Positions 1 through 5,022 of a stretch of 6,055 nucleotides of DNA are shown one piece after another (within the stretch, counting starts at the first letter, position 1; each line of letters begins with the position of its first letter). The position numbers were made by a program, and so were the translations under genes. The notes under the pieces are model-generated. The model was not told the origin of the DNA. It did no database searches and saw only the letters and a list, made by a program, of their open reading frames with translations. Origin of the DNA: RBG-16-66-20 sp964616875 (GTDB taxonomy: Bacteria; Pseudomonadota; Gammaproteobacteria; Burkholderiales; SG8-39); the NCBI GenBank assembly GCA_964616875.1, contig CAZTSJ010000050.1, forward strand, positions 1 to 6,055. Reading direction: 5' to 3'.

Positions 1-763
1 GGTTGGAGGTGAAGCCGATGCGCCAGCCGGTCATGGCCCAGGTCTTGGAGGCGCCGTCCGAGATGATGGTCCGCTCGTACATCCCGGGCAGTTGCGCGAT
101 GGAAAAGAAATCGCCCGCGTAGCACAGGCGCGAATAGATCTCGTCGGCGTACACCCACACCTGCGGGTGCTTGCGCAGGATCGCCGCGATCGCCTCGAGT
201 TCCTTCCTGCCGAGCATGCCGCCGGTCGGGTTGTGCGGGGTGTTGAGGATCAGGAGCTTGGTCTTGGGCGTGATGAGCTTTTCCAGCTCCGCCGGATCAA
301 AAGCGAAATCGCGCGCCTCGTGCAGATGGATCGGCACCGGTCTGGCGCCATGGGCGACGATCTGCGATTCGTAGATGGGAAATCCCGGGTTCGGGTAGAT
401 CACCTCGTCGCCGGCGCCGTAGTCGGTCGTCGAAAGGATGGCGTAGGCGATGAAGGGTTTCGCGCCCGCGCCGACCACCACGTCTTCCGCGCGGATCGGC
501 AGATTGCCGCGCATGCCGGCCATGTACTTCGCCGCCGCCTCGCGCAGCGGATCGATCCCCGCCGAGGGCGTGTAGCCGTGCTTGCCCTCGCGGATGGCGC
601 GGATGCCGGCTTCCTGCACGTGCAGCGGCGCCGGAAAGTCGGGCTGGCCGATGCAAAAGCTGATGATGTCCTTGCCCTGGCGGGCAAGCGCGGTGACTTC
701 GGCGAGCACGACGAAGGCGTTTTCGGTACCGAGGGATTGCGCTCGCTGGCTGATCTTGGGCAT
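1..763 (-). CDS. PLP-dependent class I/II aminotransferase (N-terminal 254 residues; 3' end outside window)
   Basis: This is a fold-type I pyridoxal-phosphate aminotransferase of the aspartate-aminotransferase superfamily, a cytoplasmic enzyme moving an amino group between an amino acid and a 2-oxo acid. Visible landmarks are IGQPDF (residues 38-43), the YTPSAG segment (64-69), the cofactor-binding GAGAK (98-102), NPTGG with Asn178, DEIY with Asp207 and Tyr210, and SDGASKTWAMTGWRIGF, in which Lys240 should form the Schiff base with PLP. The order and spacing are normal. About 254 of the roughly 390-400 residues usual for the family are present, and the C-terminal domain lies beyond position 1. 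The ATG at 763 is chosen because the PKISQRA-type N-terminus begins there; no Shine-Dalgarno is seen, but TAAAAT lies 5 nt upstream. It sits 22 bp downstream of the NUDIX gene on the same strand, so co-transcription is likely. The substrate cannot be told from this fragment. Confidence 0.93.
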   Translation of the reverse strand, partial: MPKISQRAQSLGTENAFVVLAEVTALARQGKDIISFCIGQPDFPAPLHVQEAGIRAIREGKHGYTPSAGIDPLREAAAKYMAGMRGNLPIRAEDVVVGAGAKPFIAYAILSTTDYGAGDEVIYPNPGFPIYESQIVAHGARPVPIHLHEARDFAFDPAELEKLITPKTKLLILNTPHNPTGGMLGRKELEAIAAILRKHPQVWVYADEIYSRLCYAGDFFSIAQLPGMYERTIISDGASKTWAMTGWRIGFTSN

Positions 764-768
764 ACGCT

Positions 769-774
769 ATTTTA
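769..774 (-). promoter_or_regulatory. -10-like hexamer TAAAAT just upstream of the aminotransferase start
   Basis: On the minus strand TAAAAT (5 of 6 matches to TATAAT) is followed by 5 nt and then the ATG at 763. No convincing -35 is present at 16-18 bp spacing. If it is active, transcription would begin at about the start codon and give a leaderless mRNA independent of the NUDIX gene. This is a motif match only. Confidence 0.3.
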
Positions 775-785
775 ACTTTGCAGCC

Positions 786-1475
786 CTAAGTGGCTTTTAC
801 CGCGCGGTAACGGCCCTCCGCGAGCTGGAAACGGCAAATTGTCCCACCGAGCACAGCGGGCAGCGGATGGCGCGGATCTCCCGGCAGCGAGATGTAAGCA
901 CGACCCGTTTCCTTGTCGTTCCAGACCACGGGCATCGATACCGGAGGTGGCCGCCTTGCGGCGTCCACGAGGGCGGCGTCCACGCTCGCATACGCAGAGA
1001 GCATCTCGATGCTCTTGGCGGTGGCCGGTGCCAGCAGCATGCCGCCGTCCTCCCAGCGCTGCAGGGCCTCGGCTGGCGCGATCCACAGGCCCTCGGTCGC
1101 TTCGTGGCCGTCCACCCTCGGCTCCTGGCCCTCCGGCGCGCGGGCGAGGAAGAAGCGCGCATCGAAGCGCTTGGGCGAGATCTCGGGAGTGATCCAGCGC
1201 ACCCAGGGCACCAGTGACGCGGGGTCGAGCCGCAGCCCGGCCTCCTCGAAGGTCTCGCGCACCGCGCAGGCCTCGAGCGAGCCGTCGGCCTGGTCCAGCC
1301 TGCCGCCGGGAAAGACATGCGCGCCGGCCATGAAATCCACCGTGCGGCTGCGCTTGACGAGGTAGACCTCCATCCCGTGCCGGCCAAATGCGGCAGCGTC
1401 GCGCAGCACGACCACGGTCGCGGCGTCGCGGGCCTGGACGGGGGGCGGGGCCGCAGTCTTGTCGATGGCGCTCAC
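786..1475 (-). CDS. NUDIX hydrolase, NUDT19/CoA-pyrophosphatase-like
   Basis: A NUDIX pyrophosphohydrolase of 229 aa when started at GTG 1475. A central beta strand (AATVVVLRD) leads to LVKRSRTVDFMAGAHVFPGGRLD and then the NUDIX helix RETFEEAGL (about residues 73-81), whose Glu74, Glu77 and Glu78 should bind the catalytic metal. The spacing from FPGG to RExxEE and the pattern LxxRS...GxxxFPGG match the NUDT7/NUDT8/NUDT19 branch, whose known substrates are CoA and acyl-CoA thioesters; a substrate here is inferred only. The C-terminal region (WND...GDPRHP...) also resembles long bacterial NUDT19-like proteins. Start choice: a TTG at 1499 would give 237 aa but would overlap the divergent corA start by 11 bp. 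GTG 1475 leaves a 13-bp gap and has AATAAT 6 nt upstream. Neither start has a Shine-Dalgarno. It is the likely first gene of a unit with the aminotransferase. Confidence 0.88.
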   Translation of the reverse strand: MSAIDKTAAPPPVQARDAATVVVLRDAAAFGRHGMEVYLVKRSRTVDFMAGAHVFPGGRLDQADGSLEACAVRETFEEAGLRLDPASLVPWVRWITPEISPKRFDARFFLARAPEGQEPRVDGHEATEGLWIAPAEALQRWEDGGMLLAPATAKSIEMLSAYASVDAALVDAARRPPPVSMPVVWNDKETGRAYISLPGDPRHPLPAVLGGTICRFQLAEGRYRAVKAT

Positions 1476-1477
1476 GG

Positions 1478-1483
1478 TATCAT
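1478..1483 (+). promoter_or_regulatory. -10-like hexamer TATCAT upstream of corA
   Basis: TATCAT (5 of 6 to TATAAT) lies 5 nt before the corA ATG at 1489, and no Shine-Dalgarno is seen. The 13-bp gap between the divergent start codons leaves no space for a normal leader, so a leaderless transcript would fit. The -35 region is weak, so this is a tentative call. Confidence 0.3.
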
Positions 1484-1487
1484 TATT
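1482..1487 (-). promoter_or_regulatory. -10-like hexamer AATAAT upstream of the NUDIX GTG start
   Basis: On the minus strand AATAAT (5 of 6 to TATAAT) is followed by 6 nt and GTG 1475. It overlaps by two bases the corA -10-like element on the other strand. No good -35 at 17 bp was found. The TTGACA at 1499-1494 is only 6 nt away, too close to serve this hexamer. Confidence 0.25.
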
Positions 1488-1488
1488 G

Positions 1489-2454
1489 ATGCTTGTCAAC
1501 TGCGTCGTCTACCACGACGGCAAAAAACTCGCCGACATCGCGCAAAGCGAGATCCACGATTACCTCGCCAAGCCGGGTTGCTTCGTCTGGGTGGCGCTGC
1601 GCGATGCGTCGGATGCCGAGCTCGACGAAATGAGCAAGCAGTTCGACCTGCACGAACTCTCGGTCGAGGACGCGCGCCACGGCCACCAGCGGCCCAAGAT
1701 CGAGGAGTACGGCGACGAGCTGTTCACCGTGCTGCACGTGGTGGAACCGGCCGGCGAGGAACTGCACGTCGGCGAAGTCAGCATCTTCACCGGGTCGAAC
1801 TATGTGCTGTCGATCAGGAACCGCACCGAGCAGGGCTTCCTCGGCGTGCGCGCCCGCTGCGAGCGCGAGCCCGAGTTGCTGAGTCACGGCTCGGGCTACG
1901 TGCTCTACGCGCTGATGGACGCGGTGGTGGACCGCTACTTCCCGGTGCTCGACGCGATCGAGACCGAGCTCGAGGCGATCGAGGGGCGCATCTTCGCCAA
2001 CACCGCGCCGCGCGCCAACATCGAGGCGCTTTACTACGTGAAGCAGAAAATCACCACGCTCAAGCACGCCACCGCGCCGCTGATGGATTCCGTGGGCAGG
2101 CTCTATGGCGGCCGCGTGCCGCCGGTGTGCCACAACATGGGGGAGTATTTCCGCGACGTCTACGACCACCTGGTGCGCCTCAACCAGTCGCTCGACTCCC
2201 TGCGCGACACCGTCACCACCGCGATCCAGGTCAACCTCGCCATGATCACCATCGGCGAGAGCGAAGTCACCAAGCGCCTCGCCGCCTACGCCGCGCTGGT
2301 GGCGGTGCCGACCATGATCGCCGGCGTCTACGGCATGAACTTCAAGAACATGCCCGAGCTGAACTGGGAGTACGGCTACTACCTGGTCGTCAGCATGATG
2401 GTGCTGCTCGACTCCATGCTGTTCCTCAAATTCCGCAAGGCGGGTTGGCTATAA
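1489..2454 (+). CDS. corA: CorA-family magnesium/divalent cation transporter
   Basis: A 321-aa inner-membrane CorA channel for Mg2+ (Co2+ and Ni2+ in some members), acting as a pentamer. The long cytoplasmic N-terminal domain carries the family segment HELSVEDARHGHQRPKIEEYGDELF (about residues 55-80), followed by the long stalk helix around the DAVVDRYFPVLDAIETELEAIE segment. Near the C-terminus are two membrane helices: about 263-281, ending in the signature Gly282-Met283-Asn284, and about 293-313, joined by a loop with MPEL that serves as the outer selectivity region. A basic tail (KFRKAGWL) follows. The length and order are typical. ATG 1489 (MLVNCVVYHDGKKLADI) is preferred because family members begin this way; upstream in-frame TTG 1459 and ATG 1465 would run deep into the divergent NUDIX gene. 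Its stop codon abuts the stop of the convergent regulator, with a 6-bp overlap of the reading frames. Confidence 0.93.
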   Translation: MLVNCVVYHDGKKLADIAQSEIHDYLAKPGCFVWVALRDASDAELDEMSKQFDLHELSVEDARHGHQRPKIEEYGDELFTVLHVVEPAGEELHVGEVSIFTGSNYVLSIRNRTEQGFLGVRARCEREPELLSHGSGYVLYALMDAVVDRYFPVLDAIETELEAIEGRIFANTAPRANIEALYYVKQKITTLKHATAPLMDSVGRLYGGRVPPVCHNMGEYFRDVYDHLVRLNQSLDSLRDTVTTAIQVNLAMITIGESEVTKRLAAYAALVAVPTMIAGVYGMNFKNMPELNWEYGYYLVVSMMVLLDSMLFLKFRKAGWL

Positions 2455-2802
2455 CCGCAGTTCGGCTCGCACAGATTCCCAGCTAACTTGAATTTGGGAA
2501 GTTTCTGTTCTTTCTATCAAATTCAATTCAACCAGGCGCGTGACGTCCGAGTGCACGTTCTTGTAGTCCCGCTCCAGCAGCTTCGCCAGCGCAAAGATCG
2601 ATAGCGGACCCGCAGCCTTCAAGCGCTTCAGCAGGTCCCAGCGCGCGGGCGTCAGGTTCTTCATGAGCAGCGGCAGGTCCGCGAACGACAGCACCGCGAG
2701 CGGCGCGGGCGCGGCGCGCCCGGTGGCGAGGTGCCAGGCCGCCTCGAAGCGGTCGAGCGCGTCTGCCTGGCTGCTAAGCCTGACGTAAAGCGTCTTCGGC
2801 AT
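2449..2802 (-). CDS. COG4190-type winged-helix regulator, probable TumA-like antitoxin
   Basis: A 117-aa DNA-binding protein of the predicted-regulator family COG4190 (HVO_A0114-like). A short N-terminal part (MPKTLYVRLSSQADALDRFEAAWHLATG region) is followed by LTPARWDLLKRLKAAGPLS and a winged helix-turn-helix over about residues 50-107. The recognition segment LAKLLERDYKNVHSDVTRLVELNLIERT is strongly characteristic. Proteins of this type commonly follow small TumE-like toxin genes, as here, where it overlaps the upstream 67-aa gene by 29 bp. It is inferred to be the antitoxin and autoregulator. ATG 2802 is chosen over the in-frame TTG at 2811; no Shine-Dalgarno is visible, so translational coupling is plausible. 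The last quarter of the gene is unusually AT-rich (15 G/C in the 50 bases 2484-2533), unlike its neighbours. Confidence 0.8.
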   Translation of the reverse strand: MPKTLYVRLSSQADALDRFEAAWHLATGRAAPAPLAVLSFADLPLLMKNLTPARWDLLKRLKAAGPLSIFALAKLLERDYKNVHSDVTRLVELNLIERTETSQIQVSWESVRAELRL

Positions 2803-2977
2803 CGCGTTCAAAGTCGTACCTGAGCTTTTCCACCGATTTGAACTCGTAGGCGCGTGCGCTGCTGTACTCGACCAGCAGGCGTGCGTCCTTCAGGCACGCA
2901 AGGCGGTAGTCCGCGGCAGACTTGAAAACAAGCTCGAACCGCACTCCATCGGCCAACACGAGGCGCTCCTCGAACAT
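2774..2977 (-). CDS. Small TumE/DUF6516-like protein, probable toxin of a TA pair
   Basis: A 67-aa acidic/basic soluble protein with no signal peptide or membrane segment. An N-terminal ERLVLADGVRFELVF strand pair, YRLACLKDARLLVEYSSARAYEFKS, and an amphipathic helix EKLRYDFERDAEDAL resemble, in order, the start and the (H/Y)xFxSxExLxxDFxxD end of TumE-family (DUF6516) toxins. Members I know of are about 95-115 aa; here the central loop, rich in Gly, Asp and His in others, looks shortened. Truncation at the 5' end is ruled out by an in-frame TAA three codons upstream of ATG 2977, so the compact size appears real. It precedes and overlaps a COG4190 regulator, the usual toxin-first order for this family. 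The toxic activity is inferred and the family assignment is by eye. It could instead be a decayed member that retains only the fold. Confidence 0.6.
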   Translation of the reverse strand: MFEERLVLADGVRFELVFKSAADYRLACLKDARLLVEYSSARAYEFKSVEKLRYDFERDAEDALRQA

Positions 2978-2995
2978 ATGGCTTTATACACCATA
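2977..2995. promoter_or_regulatory. Inverted repeat TATGG-N9-CCATA, candidate TA operator
   Basis: A perfect 5-bp inverted repeat with a 9-nt AT-rich spacer begins at the start codon of the toxin-like gene. It covers that gene's -10 (2983-2988) and the putative nadE -35 (2985-2990). Half-sites about 14 bp centre to centre would suit a dimeric winged-helix regulator. The repeat is short, so chance is possible. Confidence 0.4.
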
Positions 2996-3011
2996 CTAGA
3001 ACAGGCGTAAA
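2983..3011 (-). promoter_or_regulatory. Candidate sigma70 promoter of the TA-like module
   Basis: On the minus strand TTTACG (3011-3006; 4 of 6 to TTGACA), a 17-bp spacer and TATAAA (2988-2983; 5 of 6 to TATAAT) precede the ATG at 2977 by 5 nt. Expected initiation falls at about 2975-2977, so the mRNA would be leaderless. No Shine-Dalgarno is present, consistent with this. Confidence 0.45.
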
Positions 3012-3013
3012 AT
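2985..3013 (+). promoter_or_regulatory. Candidate sigma70 promoter of nadE
   Basis: TATACA (2985-2990; 4 of 6 to TTGACA), a 17-bp spacer and TAAAAT (3008-3013; 5 of 6 to TATAAT) lie 8 nt before the nadE ATG at 3022. Initiation would fall at about 3020, giving little or no leader. It occupies almost exactly the same bases as the opposite-strand TA promoter. Confidence 0.42.
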
Positions 3014-3021
3014 GCCTCCCC

Positions 3022-5010
3022 ATGGCTACCCGCGGCGATTTCTTCAACCTCTACCGGCACGGCTTCGCGCGCGTGGCGCTGGCAGCGCCCCTGGTACGCA
3101 TCGGCGATCCGATGGCGAACGCCGCCGCCACGCTGGCGTTGATGCGCAAGGCGGCGCAGCAAAAGGCGCTCGTCGCCGTGTTCCCGGAGCTCGGGCTTTC
3201 CGCCTACAGCTGCGAGGACCTCTTCCACCAGCAGGCGCTGCTGCGGGCGTCCGAGGCAGCGCTTGACTGGCTGCTCGCGCGCTCGAAGTCCCTGCCCATC
3301 GCCGCCTTCGTCGGCCTGCCGGTCGTTGCCAACGGGCTGCTCTACAACTGCGCGGCCTTCATCTGCCGCGGCCGGCTGCTCGGGCTCACGCCCAAAACCT
3401 ACCTGCCCAACTACCGGGAGTTCTACGAACTGCGGCAATTCACTCCGGGAGGGGATGCAACAAGGGATGTGCTTCTGGCAGGTCAAACCGTCCCGTTCGG
3501 GTCACTGATTTTCTCGTTAAAAGAAAATCCAAAACTGAAGATCTTTGCCGAGATCTGCGAGGACCTCTGGGTGCCGGTGCCGCCCTCCTCCCACGCCGCG
3601 CTGGCCGGGGCGACGGTGATCGCCAACCTCTCGGCCTCGAACGTGGTGATCGGCAAGCACCAGTACCGCCGCGAGCTCGCCGCCAACCAGTCGGCGCGCT
3701 GCATCGCCGCCTACCTCTACAGCGCCGCGGGCGCGGGCGAGTCCACCACCGACCTCGCCTGGGACGGCCACGCGATGGCGTTCGAGAACGGCTCCATGCT
3801 GGCCGAGTCGCAGCGCTTCTCCTCGAGCGCCCAACTGACGTTTGCGGACATCGACCTGGAACGCCTGGAGGCGGACCGCATGCGGCAGAACTCCTTTGGC
3901 GAGTCGGCACGGCGGCACGCAGCGGAAGTAGCGCGCTTCAGAACGATTGAATTTTCTTTGCCTGTCTTTAAGGGCATTTTGAAACTGGAAAGAAAAATCG
4001 AACGCTTCCCCTATGTGCCATCCGACCCGGCGACGCGCGACGCGCGCTGCGAAGAGGTCTACCGCATCCAGGTCGAGGGCCTCGCCACGCGCATGCGCGC
4101 CACCGGCACCAAAAAGCTCGTGATCGGTGTCTCGGGGGGCCTCGACTCCACCCAGGCGCTGCTCGTCTGCGCACGCGTCATGGACGAGCTCTCGCTGCCG
4201 CGCAAGAACATCCTCGCCTACACCATGCCGGGCTTCGCCACCTCGACGCGCACGCGCTCCAGCGCCTGGCAGCTGATGCGCGCCGTGGGCGCGAGCGCGG
4301 AGGAGATCGACATCCGCCCCTCCTGCATGCAGATGTTCCGCGACCTGGGGCATCCCTACGCCAAGGGCCGCAAGCAGTACGACATCGCCTTCGAGAACGT
4401 GCAGGCGGGCGAGCGCACGAGCCACCTCTTCCGCCTCGCCAACCACCACGGCGGCCTGGTGGTGGGCACCGGGGACCTCTCGGAGCTGGCGCTGGGCTGG
4501 GCGACCTATGGCGTTGGAGACCATATGTCGCACTACAATGTCAATGTCAGCGTGCCCAAGACCCTGGTGCAATACCTGATCGGATGGGTGGCGCGATCGG
4601 GGCAGTTTGACCTTGCAGTCAAGAAATCCCTGGAGCGCGTGCTGGCAACGGAAATTTCGCCGGAACTGATCCCTGGAAATCAAAAGACGCAGGATACGGT
4701 CGGCCCCTACGAACTGCAGGATTTCCACCTCTACTACACGCTGCGCTTCGGCTACGCGCCCGCGAAGGTCGCCTATCTCGCATGGTGCGCCTGGCAGGAC
4801 GAATACAGCCTGAAAGAGATCCGCAAATGGCTGGAAGTGTTCCTGCGGCGCTTCTTCCAGACCAGCCAGTTCAAGAGGAGCGCCCTGCCCAATGGCCCGA
4901 AAGTGGGCTCGGGCGGCTCGCTCTCGCCGCGCGGCGACTGGCGCGCGCCCTCGGACGGCAATGCGACCGCCTGGCTCGAGGATCTGAAAAAAGTGCCCAC
5001 CGCGGCCTAA
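3022..5010 (+). CDS. nadE: Glutamine-dependent NAD+ synthetase
   Basis: A two-domain cytoplasmic enzyme of 662 aa that makes NAD+ from deamido-NAD+ (NaAD), ATP and glutamine, the last step of NAD synthesis. The N-terminal nitrilase-fold glutaminase domain (about 1-300) has the full Glu-Lys-Cys triad: Glu56 in FPELGLSAY, Lys125 in LTPKTYLPNYREFYE and Cys179 in AEICEDLWVP. The C-terminal synthetase domain (about 340-650) has the ATP pyrophosphatase loop SGGLDS (371-376), and further on GTGDLSELALGW. Length and motif spacing match the long actinobacterial-type form (Mycobacterium tuberculosis NadE, 679 aa) rather than the shorter form of about 540-570 aa. ATG 3022 is chosen because MATRGDFFNLYRHGFARVALA is the family N-terminus; the ATG at 3012 is out of frame. 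No Shine-Dalgarno is seen. Two AT-rich patches (3506-3545 and 3941-4000) stand out within an otherwise GC-rich gene, with the frame intact through both. Confidence 0.96.
   Translation: MATRGDFFNLYRHGFARVALAAPLVRIGDPMANAAATLALMRKAAQQKALVAVFPELGLSAYSCEDLFHQQALLRASEAALDWLLARSKSLPIAAFVGLPVVANGLLYNCAAFICRGRLLGLTPKTYLPNYREFYELRQFTPGGDATRDVLLAGQTVPFGSLIFSLKENPKLKIFAEICEDLWVPVPPSSHAALAGATVIANLSASNVVIGKHQYRRELAANQSARCIAAYLYSAAGAGESTTDLAWDGHAMAFENGSMLAESQRFSSSAQLTFADIDLERLEADRMRQNSFGESARRHAAEVARFRTIEFSLPVFKGILKLERKIERFPYVPSDPATRDARCEEVYRIQVEGLATRMRATGTKKLVIGVSGGLDSTQALLVCARVMDELSLPRKNILAYTMPGFATSTRTRSSAWQLMRAVGASAEEIDIRPSCMQMFRDLGHPYAKGRKQYDIAFENVQAGERTSHLFRLANHHGGLVVGTGDLSELALGWATYGVGDHMSHYNVNVSVPKTLVQYLIGWVARSGQFDLAVKKSLERVLATEISPELIPGNQKTQDTVGPYELQDFHLYYTLRFGYAPAKVAYLAWCAWQDEYSLKEIRKWLEVFLRRFFQTSQFKRSALPNGPKVGSGGSLSPRGDWRAPSDGNATAWLEDLKKVPTAA
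3507..3529. repeat. 8-bp perfect inverted repeat inside nadE
   Basis: GATTTTCT (3507-3514) and AGAAAATC (3522-3529) flank a 7-nt loop in the first AT-rich patch of nadE, encoding LIFSLKENP. The frame is open through it and the encoded residues fit the family. It may have no function beyond codon choice. Confidence 0.5.
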
Positions 5011-5019
5011 TGCCGCGGT
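4999..5019 (-). terminator. GC-rich hairpin between convergent nadE and the Bug gene; likely terminator
   Basis: ACCGCGGC (4999-5006) pairs perfectly with GCCGCGGT (5012-5019) around a 5-nt loop, CTAAT, which contains the nadE TAA stop. Read on the minus strand, the stem is followed by GGGCAC and then six T (4992-4987), so it best fits a rho-independent terminator for the Bug gene, with the T-tract displaced by 6 nt. On the plus strand no T-run follows, so for nadE it could act only as a weak terminator or 3'-end stabiliser. Confidence 0.6.
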
Positions 5020-5022
5020 CCT

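Noticed and set aside
1494..1499. A perfect TTGACA on the minus strand near the NUDIX start, possibly a -35 box.
   Set aside because: No -10-like sequence lies 16-18 bp downstream; the only AT-rich hexamer, AATAAT, is 6 nt away. It lies within the first codons of corA and is probably chance.
1317..2486. A 389-codon plus-strand frame overlapping corA in another phase.
   Set aside because: The corA frame shows the complete family sequence with GMN. This frame gives a low-complexity Arg-rich product and runs through the NUDIX gene and the regulator end.
3012..3266. An ATG at 3012 opening a small plus-strand frame ahead of nadE.
   Set aside because: It is out of frame with NadE, overlaps the proposed -10 TAAAAT, and encodes an Arg/Gly/Ala-rich shadow of the nadE start.
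3517..4728. A 403-codon open frame antisense to nadE.
   Set aside because: The plus strand encodes an unmistakable NadE with all its catalytic residues. The antisense product is rich in Arg, Gly and Ala and has no recognisable domain, as expected of a high-GC shadow frame.
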